Assembly (NCBI RefSeq): GCF_000313755.1
Contig: NZ_AMZB01000125.1
Location: forward strand, 1 to 39,778
Direction of reading: 5' to 3'
Length of the DNA: 39,778 nt
DNA from: Pseudomonas nitroreducens TX1
Lineage (GTDB): Bacteria > Pseudomonadota > Gammaproteobacteria > Pseudomonadales > Pseudomonadaceae
Made by a program: the position numbers and the translations under genes. Positions 19,855 to 26,649 of this stretch are shown here, in pieces. The notes below the pieces were generated by a model. The model was not told the DNA's origin, did not search any database, and worked only from the letters and a program-made list of their open reading frames with translations. Position 1 is the first letter of the stretch. Every line of letters begins with the position of its first letter.

Positions 19855-19879
19855 AAGTCGCGTTGCCGCGGCGCGACTT
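19855..19879. other. 8-bp hairpin in the pip/lipoprotein divergent region
   Basis: AAGTCGCG (19855-19862) pairs with CGCGACTT (19872-19879) across a 9-nt loop, about midway between the divergent starts. It could be an operator palindrome; there is no T-run. The plus-strand pair TTCGGC/TGATAC, with a 17-bp spacer ending about 40 bp before the lipoprotein start, is a weak promoter candidate. Confidence 0.3.
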
Positions 19880-19958
19880 CCATCGAAAGTCTTCGGCCCC
19901 CACGGTGTCGGGCATGATACTCGGGCCAGCGAAAAACCCATAAGGGAGTTAGTGAGCC

Positions 19959-20387
19959 ATGCCACGGAAGTTGTTTCTTTCTCTATTCCTGCTCGTGCTC
20001 ACGCTGAGCGGCTGCGGCCGGGACGATCCGCGCGCGCAGCTGGACGCCGCCGTCAAGCAATTGCAGGACAACCTCGAAGCCAAGAATAGCGGGGCGGTGA
20101 TCGATCAGCTGGCCGGCGATTTCCGCGCCAACGGCGAGTTCGACCGCGACTGGGCCAAGCGCACCATGACGCTGATGTTCCTGCGCCACCAGCAGGTCAA
20201 GGTGATCCTGCTCAGCAGCCAGAGCCGGGTCGACCCGACCTACGCCAATCGCGGCCATACTGACGCGCAGGTTGCCCTTACGGGTGCCGAGAACCTCATC
20301 CCCGACAGCGCCGGGCACTACTCCGTGAAGCTGGAATGGTGGCGCGACGGCTCCGAATGGAAATTGGCGAGGCTCGACTGGCAATGA
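19959..20387 (+). CDS. small lipoprotein of unknown function
   Basis: A 142-aa protein with a short hydrophobic signal and lipobox LSGC (acylated Cys19), so an outer- or inner-membrane-anchored periplasmic lipoprotein. The mature part (AVKQLQDNLEAKNSGAVIDQL ... WWRDGSEWKLARLDW) has the pattern of a small NTF2-like fold: an N-terminal helix with residues supporting a pocket, ending in an edge strand. That fold assignment is a guess. It overlaps the Nudix gene by 4 nt. The syntenic PAO1 gene is PA5081 (recalled), also uncharacterised. Confidence 0.85.
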   Translation: MPRKLFLSLFLLVLTLSGCGRDDPRAQLDAAVKQLQDNLEAKNSGAVIDQLAGDFRANGEFDRDWAKRTMTLMFLRHQQVKVILLSSQSRVDPTYANRGHTDAQVALTGAENLIPDSAGHYSVKLEWWRDGSEWKLARLDWQ

Positions 20388-20860
20388 ATCCGCCCCTGCA
20401 ACACCGCATCCGCGCCGCCGGCCTGCTGCTGCGCAACGACGAAATCCTGCTGGTGCGCCACGAGGTTGGCGGCGACCTGTACTGGATTCCGCCCGGCGGC
20501 GGCTTCGAGTCGGACAAGGACGACTCCACCCGCGACACGGTGCGCCGCGAGTGCCGGGAGGAAACCGGCCTGACGGTGGAAGTCGGCCCGCTGGTTTACG
20601 TGCGCGAGTTCGCCGAACCGCTGGCTGGGCGCTTCCACATGGAGTTGTTCTATCGGGTGGATACCTGGGAGGGCCAGGTCAGCCTGGACAACCTGCGCGG
20701 CCTGGGCGGCGACGAATTCGATATCCGCGAGGTTGCGTGGGTGCCGCGCCAGGAACTGCCACGCCTGCCCTCCTTCTACCCTGCCGAATTGCTCGACGAT
20801 GTCTGGGAGCGCCTGGCCGAGGCGCAGCCATTGATCCGCCACCTCGGCCTACAACGCTAG
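20384..20860 (+). CDS. Nudix hydrolase
   Basis: A 158-aa pyrophosphohydrolase acting on a nucleoside-diphosphate-linked compound. The fold starts at RIRAAGLLLRNDEILLV. The Nudix box RRECREETGL keeps the metal-binding REx2EE core. The segment before it (GGGFESDKDDSTRDTV) is one residue longer than the GX5EX7 consensus, with Asp where the first Glu normally sits. The ATG overlaps the lipoprotein stop (ATGA), giving a coupled pair. Substrate unknown. Confidence 0.9.
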   Translation: MNPPLQHRIRAAGLLLRNDEILLVRHEVGGDLYWIPPGGGFESDKDDSTRDTVRRECREETGLTVEVGPLVYVREFAEPLAGRFHMELFYRVDTWEGQVSLDNLRGLGGDEFDIREVAWVPRQELPRLPSFYPAELLDDVWERLAEAQPLIRHLGLQR

Positions 20861-20865
20861 CGGCG

Positions 20866-21765
20866 CTACTGCACCGGTTCGCTGGTGGGCTTGGCGATGA
20901 TCGCCTGCAGCTCGGCGGTCATGGGGAATTCCAGGTTGAGGTTCTTCGGCGGGATCGGCTGCTCGAACCAGCGCTGGTAGATGCCCTTGATCTCGCCGGA
21001 CGAATACAGGTCGGCCAGGGTCTGGTTGACCAGGGCGAGGAACTGCGGGTCGTCCTTGCGCACCATGCAGGCGTAGATTTCCCGCGACTGCGGCTCGCCC
21101 ACCACCACCCACCGGTGCGGATCGCGAGCCTTGGCCTTCTCGCCGTAGAGCAGCGCGTCGTCCATGTAGAAGGCGACGGCGCGGCCGGACTGCAGCATGA
21201 GGAAGGCTTCGCCGTGGTCCTTGGCGCTGACCACGTTCATGCCCAGCTTGTGCTCGGCGTTGTAGGCCTTGAGGTAGCGCTCGTTGGTGGTGCCGGCGGT
21301 GGTCACCACGTTCTTGCCCTTGAGGTCAGGGAAACCCTGGATGCCGCTGTCCTTGGCGGTCAGCAGTTGACCCTTCACATAGATGAAGCCGTAGGAGAAG
21401 GCGACCTGCTTCAGTCGCTCGGCGGTGACACCGGTGGAGCCGCATTCCAGGTCGACCGTGCCGTTCTGCACCAGCGGGATGCGCGTCTGCGAGGTCACCA
21501 GGTTGTACTTCACCGCAAGGTCGGGCTTGTCGAGCTTCTGGCGGATGCGTTCGACCACCTTGCCGGCCAGCTCCACCGAATAGCCCATGGGCTTCCCGCT
21601 GTTGTCGCCCAGGTAGGAGAACGGCACCGAGGCATCGCGATAACCCAGGGTTATCGTGCCGCGGTCAGCGACTTTCTTCAGCGTGCCGTCCAACGCTTCG
21701 TTCGCCTGCGCCAGCGTGCAGACCAGGCTGGACGCCGCCAGCATTCCCAGTGCGAGTCGTTTCAT
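20866..21765 (-). CDS. dguC: periplasmic amino-acid-binding protein of the D-glutamate cluster
   Basis: A 299-aa family 3 solute-binding protein of the GltI/aspartate-glutamate type. The signal peptide is residues 1-21 (ends AQA). ITLGYRDASVPFSY, VDLECGSTGVTAERLKQVAFS and AGTTNERYL are shared with glutamate/aspartate binding proteins. It is the last gene of dguA-dguB-dguC, 40 nt after dguB. In PAO1 the syntenic gene PA5082 is dguC (established for the D-Glu utilisation operon). No permease or ATPase lies nearby, so it must act with another transporter or as a sensor. Confidence 0.9.
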   Translation of the reverse strand: MKRLALGMLAASSLVCTLAQANEALDGTLKKVADRGTITLGYRDASVPFSYLGDNSGKPMGYSVELAGKVVERIRQKLDKPDLAVKYNLVTSQTRIPLVQNGTVDLECGSTGVTAERLKQVAFSYGFIYVKGQLLTAKDSGIQGFPDLKGKNVVTTAGTTNERYLKAYNAEHKLGMNVVSAKDHGEAFLMLQSGRAVAFYMDDALLYGEKAKARDPHRWVVVGEPQSREIYACMVRKDDPQFLALVNQTLADLYSSGEIKGIYQRWFEQPIPPKNLNLEFPMTAELQAIIAKPTSEPVQ

Positions 21766-21805
21766 GGGTTCGATCCCCTCTTGTTGTTGTGGGTCGGGTT
21801 GAGAG

Positions 21806-22156
21806 TCAGGGCCGCGCTGCGATCACAGTGATTTCCACCAGCACCGACGGCCGTGCCAGCAGCGCCTGCAGTGTGGTGCGGGTCGGCGCGCAGCCTTCAG
21901 GCAGCCAGGCGGACCAGATGCCGTTCATGGCCTCGAAGTCGGTGGCGATGTCCTTCAGGTAGATCGTCGCGCTGAGCAGGTTCGCCTTGTCGGTGCCGGC
22001 CTCGGCCAGCAGTGCGTCGATCTTCTCCAGCACCTCGCGGGTCTGGCCCTGGATGTCGGTGGCCTGGCCGGGCACCTGCCCGGAGAGGAATACCAGCGAG
22101 CCGCAGACAATAGCGCCGGAGAGCCGATCGTTGGTGGCGATACGGGTGAGTTGCAT
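21806..22156 (-). CDS. dguB: RidA-family enamine/imine deaminase
   Basis: A 116-aa RidA (YjgF/UK114) protein that hydrolyses reactive enamine/imine intermediates to keto acids plus ammonia. The conserved Arg sits in APTRTTLQA, followed by the C-terminal VEITVIA strand. SGQVPG is the usual early motif. It lies 23 nt after dguA, whose amino-acid oxidation would produce the imine, so the pairing makes sense chemically. Orthologue of PA5083 by synteny. Confidence 0.94.
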   Translation of the reverse strand: MQLTRIATNDRLSGAIVCGSLVFLSGQVPGQATDIQGQTREVLEKIDALLAEAGTDKANLLSATIYLKDIATDFEAMNGIWSAWLPEGCAPTRTTLQALLARPSVLVEITVIAARP

Positions 22157-22179
22157 GGTGAGTCTCCCAATTCGATGGA

Positions 22180-23424
22180 TCAGCCGGCCAGCCGCTCGGG
22201 CGTCAGGCCGTTGGTGTCGATGCCGGGTTTACGCCCACCGATCTGCGCGGCGATCAGTTGCGCGCTGCCACAAGCCAGGGTGAAACCGAGCGCGCCGTGC
22301 CCCAGGTTCAACCACAGGCCCCGCGGCCCGCAGGCGCCCACCAACGGCACACCGGTGGGCGTGGCTGGACGCATGCCGGCCCATTCGATGGCGGCGCTGT
22401 AGTCGCAGGCGTCGGGCAATGTGTCCGCCGCCTGCTGGCGGATCAGCGCCAGCCGCTTGGGCTCCAGGCGCGGGTCGAAGCCGACGATGTCGACCATGGC
22501 GGCGATGCGCAGGCGCTCACCGATGCGTGCGTAGACCACCTTGCGGTCGTAGTCCGTCAGGCTCACGTCCGGCGCGTGGTCACCGGCGCGGATCGGCGCG
22601 GTCAGGCTGTAGCCCTTGAGCGGATAGAGCGGCAGGCGCGGCCCGCCCGGCAGCAGCGCGGCGCTGTGGTAGCCGGCGGCGAGGACGACGTGATCGGCCT
22701 CGAAGGTCTGGCCGCCCGCCTCTACGCCGGCCACGGCGCCATTGCGCAGGACCAACCTCGATGCCGGGTGCCCGTAGACGAGGCGGCAACGGCCGGAAGT
22801 CTGGAGCCTTTCGGCCAGCCGCTGGCAGAACAGGAAGCAGTCGGCCACCTCTTCGTCCGGCGTATGGATGCCACCGACGAAGGGCGCGCGCTCCAGCGCC
22901 GGGTCCAGCTCACGACACTGCTGCGCCGAGAGCACGAATTGCGCGGAAGGATCGGACAGGTTCTGGCTCGCGCTGCGGAAGCTGCCTGCGTCACGAAAGG
23001 CCACCAGCTTGCCGTTGCGCCGCCAGTCGAAGCCATCCAGACCGTCTTCGCGCCACTGCGCCAGCGTCGCCTGGCTGAACAGCGCAAGGCGCAGCAGATG
23101 CTTGGCGTTGGCCTGGTTCACCGAACGCCGGCAGGCTGCAGTGAACTCCATCAGCCAGCGCCACTGCGCCGGGTCGAGGCGCGGGCGCAGGCGCAGCGGC
23201 GAGTCCCCGCGCAGCAGCCAGCCCAACGCCTGCTGCGGCACGCCGGCATCGGCCAGCGGCGCGACATAGCGGTACGACAGCTGGCCGCCATTGGCGAAGC
23301 TGGTTTCCAGCCCGGCCGCATCCCGCGCTTCCAGCACGGTGACGTCGAAGCCTTCGAGGACCAGCGCATGGGCGGTGGCCAGTCCGACCACGCCCGCGCC
23401 GATGATGCAAACCCGCTGTGCCAT
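22180..23424 (-). CDS. dguA: FAD-dependent D-amino-acid dehydrogenase, D-glutamate type
   Basis: A 414-aa DadA-like flavoprotein. The N-terminal Rossmann motif is CIIGAGVVGLATAHALVLEG, followed by LEARD for FAD. Conserved DadA features include TSFANGGQLSY and, near the C-terminus, GMRPATPTGVPLVG and GLWLNLGHGALGFTLA. I start it at 23424 because GGTGGG is then 6 nt upstream; the ATG at 23430 has no usable spacing. First gene of the operon, divergent from dguR. Position matches PA5084 (dguA), the D-glutamate dehydrogenase of P. aeruginosa. The specificity is taken from that. Confidence 0.92.
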   Translation of the reverse strand: MAQRVCIIGAGVVGLATAHALVLEGFDVTVLEARDAAGLETSFANGGQLSYRYVAPLADAGVPQQALGWLLRGDSPLRLRPRLDPAQWRWLMEFTAACRRSVNQANAKHLLRLALFSQATLAQWREDGLDGFDWRRNGKLVAFRDAGSFRSASQNLSDPSAQFVLSAQQCRELDPALERAPFVGGIHTPDEEVADCFLFCQRLAERLQTSGRCRLVYGHPASRLVLRNGAVAGVEAGGQTFEADHVVLAAGYHSAALLPGGPRLPLYPLKGYSLTAPIRAGDHAPDVSLTDYDRKVVYARIGERLRIAAMVDIVGFDPRLEPKRLALIRQQAADTLPDACDYSAAIEWAGMRPATPTGVPLVGACGPRGLWLNLGHGALGFTLACGSAQLIAAQIGGRKPGIDTNGLTPERLAG

Positions 23425-23508
23425 TTCCATCCCACCGCCAGTCGATTCCAGGTCTCGACCTTAGAGCCGGATGACAGGCGGCGGACAATGAATAAAGATG
23501 GGAAACCC

Positions 23509-23523
23509 ATAACCTAGCGTTAT
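23509..23523. promoter_or_regulatory. LysR-type operator between dguA and dguR
   Basis: ATAAC-N5-GTTAT: perfect 5-bp arms and a T-N11-A core at 23510-23522, the classic LysR recognition form. It sits 33 bp before the dguR ATG and 85 bp before the dguA start, so DguR is the obvious candidate binder. Confidence 0.6.
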
Positions 23524-23555
23524 ACGCGCACTTTATTCGCACAAGGGGAGTGCCC

Positions 23556-24467
23556 ATGCGCCTGCGCCATATCGAAGTGTTCCAGGCCATCCGCGAGACC
23601 GGCTCGGTCAGCGGCGCCGCGCAATTGCTGCACGTCTCGCAGCCGGCGGTAACCAAGGTGCTGCAGCACGCCGAGCAGCAGTTGGGTTTCCCACTATTCC
23701 TGCGCGTACGCGGCAAGCTGCAGGCGACGCCCGAGGCGCTGGAGCTGGAGCGCGAAGTGGCGAAGGTGACGGAGAGCCTGCAGGGCGTGCGGCGCCTCGC
23801 ACAGAGCCTGCGCGGCCAGCCGGAAAACCGCCTGCGCGTAGGCGCCACGCCGGCCATGGCGCTGTCGCTGCTGCCGCCGGTGATCCGCGAATGGACCGAC
23901 CGCTACCCACAGAGCAGCTGCGAACTGGCCACCCAGCACTCCCGCGAACTGATCCAGAACCTGCTGATGCGCGAACTGGACCTCGCCCTGACCCTGCAGC
24001 AGACCGACCACCCCGGCCTGCGCTCACAGCCCATCGCCAGCGGCCCGCTGGTAGCCCTGGCGCCGCGCGGACACTGGCCGGAAAGTCGCTTGGGCAAGGC
24101 GCTGACGCTGGGCGAACTGGCCGGCGAGCCGATGATCGGCCTGTCCACCTCCGACCCGCTCTCAGCACGTCTGGAAAGTCACCTGGCCAACGTCGAACCA
24201 CCGCCGCGCGTGCGCATCGCGGTGCAGACCTACGCCCTGGCGCGCACGTTGGTAGAGGCAGGAACAGGATTGGCGCTGGTCGATCCCTTCACCGCCCTGG
24301 GCGCCGCCGAGCGCCTGACCGTGCAGCGCACCCTGTCCCCCACCATGAAGGTAACGCTCTACGCCCTCACCCGCGCCGACGAAACCCCACCACATACCCA
24401 GGCATTGCTGCTGGAGATGCTGGTGCGGCACGCCGAGGGGCAGCTTGAGCAGCACAGCTTCAAATAA
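23556..24467 (+). CDS. dguR: LysR-family regulator of the D-glutamate operon
   Basis: A 303-aa LysR-type regulator. HTH at about residues 4-62 (GSVSGAAQLLHVSQPAVTKVLQHAE), effector domain from about residue 90 (NRLRVGATPAMALSLLPPVI). The ATG at 23556 has AAGGGGAG 5 nt upstream; a GTG six bases earlier falls inside that ribosome site. Divergent from dguABC. Syntenic with PA5085, the established DguR. It marks the left edge of the accessory island. Confidence 0.92.
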   Translation: MRLRHIEVFQAIRETGSVSGAAQLLHVSQPAVTKVLQHAEQQLGFPLFLRVRGKLQATPEALELEREVAKVTESLQGVRRLAQSLRGQPENRLRVGATPAMALSLLPPVIREWTDRYPQSSCELATQHSRELIQNLLMRELDLALTLQQTDHPGLRSQPIASGPLVALAPRGHWPESRLGKALTLGELAGEPMIGLSTSDPLSARLESHLANVEPPPRVRIAVQTYALARTLVEAGTGLALVDPFTALGAAERLTVQRTLSPTMKVTLYALTRADETPPHTQALLLEMLVRHAEGQLEQHSFK

Positions 24468-24522
24468 GAGGCAGCCTCCGCGACGAGAAAGCTCAGCCGA
24501 AATGGGTGGTTGCTTAGCGCTA

Positions 24523-24690
24523 CTAAAAATAAATCTGACACCTTTCGACAAGCCTACAAACAATCCACAAGCCATCATTAACCACCTTCCGATATTCCAT
24601 CCTGCGATTAGATTCTCGGTAAAAACAATTATCTCTAGTGACCTTAAATGCAATCCTTTCCCTCCCCACAAAAATCTCACCTATGGACAT
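24523..24690 (-). pseudogene. decayed C-terminal remnant of a fourth LprI-like (DUF1311) gene
   Basis: A 55-codon minus-strand frame reads IFVGRERIAFKVTRDNCFYR and continues ESNRRMEYRKVVNDGL. It aligns without gaps to the C-terminal 35 or so residues of the intact gene at 26234-26647 (IAFEVTRNNCVYRESSQRIEYLKIFNDGL). The intact gene stops after NDGL; here the stop is a Trp codon and the frame runs on for 15 more residues. Upstream the homology fades and an in-frame TAG appears near 24718, so no start or first half remains. This accounts for most of the 309-bp gap 24468-24776; I see nothing else in it. Confidence 0.82.
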
Positions 24691-24776
24691 AAGCCCCCTA
24701 CCGCAAGTCGTATCCTAATCACCCGCCATCGCCCCACTAGAATTTAGAAACCCATAACCATCGGGAGCGCATCAAT

Positions 24777-25328
24777 TCATCGAAACCCATTCCAGCTCTC
24801 TAAAATCAATCTTATCTTGCAGCTTTCGACAGACTCCCCTATGACTTCCCTTACAAAATCACAATGACTACTAGAATAAACACTCCAAGTTTCTTTCTGC
24901 ACCTGCATCTTAAGAGCCTCACTCAAGATTTCTGAATCTGCACCTCCCCCGTACCTCTTGGAAATCAGCTCATAAACCCCGTGACCAGTTTCTTGCGAAA
25001 ACCTTCTTTCAATAAAGTACAATTCTTGCGTTCTCTGATCCATCAAGGAGCTTTCACACCCTAGACGATCAAGTGCATTGAGTCCTCCACATACATCCTT
25101 GCGATAATCAAGCCACAACATCTCCACTGTTTTTAGTTTTCCTTTAAGCTCTAAAGGCAGAGATTTCATCGAAAGCTGATACTGTTGATTCAACGCAAGA
25201 TCAGATTTCTTGTGGTGCTCACCGACACAACCCTCTAAATCAGCCGCATCGCCACATGCAAAGGCAGCCTGAGACACATAACAAAGACTCGCAATCCAGA
25301 CGGCGTTATTTATTGCCAATATTCGCAC
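24777..25328 (-). CDS. LprI-like (DUF1311) exported protein, candidate immunity protein
   Basis: A 183-aa protein with a signal sequence (residues 1-24, ending AAFA before Cys25; a poor lipobox). The mature part shows the DUF1311/LprI pattern: an early Cys (LEGCVGEHHKKSD), LNQQY, then TVEMLWLDYRKDVC with the W-x3-R-x3-C element, GCESSLMDQRTQEL. A second half (TWSVYSSSHCDF ... ESCKIRLI) looks like a weaker repeat of the W...C...C pattern. PF07007 is named after a mycobacterial lysozyme inhibitor. GTG start with GGGGG 6 nt upstream. AT-rich and atypical for this genome. Distal member of the cassette behind the muramidase-like effector, so I infer periplasmic immunity. Confidence 0.75.
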   Translation of the reverse strand: MRILAINNAVWIASLCYVSQAAFACGDAADLEGCVGEHHKKSDLALNQQYQLSMKSLPLELKGKLKTVEMLWLDYRKDVCGGLNALDRLGCESSLMDQRTQELYFIERRFSQETGHGVYELISKRYGGGADSEILSEALKMQVQKETWSVYSSSHCDFVREVIGESVESCKIRLILESWNGFR

Positions 25329-25445
25329 TTAAACCCCCATCCAAAGAGCTCTGTCTCTTCTCGCCTACTCCTCCATTCCTTCTGCCCATCCGCCCTGCAT
25401 AATCTACAAAGATATTAAAAATCATCCAGATTAAAACAAAAACTC

Positions 25446-26017
25446 TCACCCACTGTAATTCTGAAACTTCATCCTCACCATGCAAAGCTCATAATCCTCA
25501 CCATGAAGACTTTCAACCATGCGGCAATTTCTTTCAAAATAGGCCCCATCATTCTGAATCTTGTACCTGTTTTTTATTTTCTCAATAAAGTTATTTTTAT
25601 CTTCCTCCGACCCTCCACCAATCAGTGACAGAGCAGTGTAAAGTCCGTCATTCCTAACACCCGTATAAACATACAACAACTCAACCACCCGAGCCGAAGT
25701 AAGCTCGACTAGGCAGCTCATCCTTTCCATCTCACCCTCCATCCCCGGAGAGTAAGACTCATAAATATAATTACAACTCAATTCCTTGAACTTCACCCAT
25801 GCTTTCTCTACGCCAGCTAAAAGATCCTTTTCAGCGAACGATTTATCACCCTGCATCTTCCTGTACTGATCATTGAGCTCGCTATCTATTTTTTATAATT
25901 ATCTTCCAAACATGATAATATATCTCTATTAACAATTGATCCGATATTGCACTTTTCATCAGCACGCGCACTGATTGAAAATAAAGAAAACACCAACGCA
26001 ATTACCAGCAATCGCAT
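25446..26017 (-). pseudogene. frameshifted LprI-like (DUF1311) gene
   Basis: The frame opens at ATG 26017 with a clear signal peptide (MRLLVIALVFSLFSISARA, then DEKCNIG). It hits TAG after 43 codons, right behind an A6 run (plus-strand T6 at 25889-25894). One extra A would continue as YKKIDSELNDQYRKMQGDKS and into the long downstream frame (ATG at 25856, 136 aa). The repaired product is 190 aa, built like the 183-aa neighbour: two W/C-containing halves, AWVKFKELSC and later CRMVESLHGEDYELC. Causes could be true inactivation, a homopolymer sequencing error or transcriptional slippage. A GGGG ribosome site precedes the ATG. The downstream fragment alone would lack a signal peptide. Confidence 0.82.
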
Positions 26018-26233
26018 TTCAAACCCCTATCAAACAGTTGTGCTTCTTCTTCCCTACGCACAATCAGCCCGCCCATTCTGGGTTTCCCAACCGACAACCT
26101 CTTCAATCCAATAACCGTGTTGCACTCAGTATTTGCTCCGCCCCACACATTCTCGATCAGCCGCCCGCTCAATCTCGCACAAAGAGAATCAACAAAACAA
26201 ATATAGCGAAAAAACCTCACACCCACAGACACT

Positions 26234-26647
26234 CTACAACCCATCATTAAAAATCTTCAGATACTCGATCCTTTGACTGGACTCTCGATATACACAATTG
26301 TTCCTAGTCACCTCAAATGCAATCTTCTCCTTCTCCACAAAAAACACCTCAAGTAAGCAATTTGCATCTCTAGATACTAGCCAAGCTCTCTGCGAAGCTC
26401 TCAGCCGCCCCTCTAACTCCTCACCCATACGAATATTACTTGAATAGTCAACATGTATCTTTCTAATCAACCCCTTGTAAACCCTATTTAACTCAGCATC
26501 AGCAGCCTCAACCCTATCCCTCGAACACTCGAAAACCTGCTGACTAATAGATAAATTATTACAGTCGCCATTTCCATCTTTACTTTCCAATGCTAAGGCC
26601 GACTGTGAAATAACAACCGCGAGTCCAAGCACAGCTAATTTCCACAC
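26234..26647 (-). CDS. LprI-like (DUF1311) periplasmic protein, candidate cognate immunity
   Basis: A 137-aa exported protein: signal peptide residues 1-19 (ends SALA), then a standard single DUF1311 domain with FECSRDRVEAADAELNRVYK, LRASQRAWLVSRDANC and NNCVYRESSQRIEYL. LprI is a known lysozyme inhibitor family, and the gene lies 2 nt after the stop of a protein ending in a lysozyme-like domain, the usual position of a cognate immunity gene. The start is GTG with GAGGGG 9 nt upstream; an out-of-frame ATG two bases earlier opens only four codons. Low GC. Between this gene and the next (26018-26233) I see no feature. Confidence 0.8.
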   Translation of the reverse strand: MWKLAVLGLAVVISQSALALESKDGNGDCNNLSISQQVFECSRDRVEAADAELNRVYKGLIRKIHVDYSSNIRMGEELEGRLRASQRAWLVSRDANCLLEVFFVEKEKIAFEVTRNNCVYRESSQRIEYLKIFNDGL

Positions 26648-26649
26648 AT

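Noticed and set aside
24162..24680. 172-aa minus-strand frame under the end of dguR
   Set aside because: It is in a different frame from the DUF1311 remnant and mostly antisense to dguR.
26002..26247. 81-aa minus-strand and 91-aa plus-strand frames between the DUF1311 genes
   Set aside because: No ribosome site, no signal peptide, composition unlike a protein, and partly overlapping better genes on both sides.
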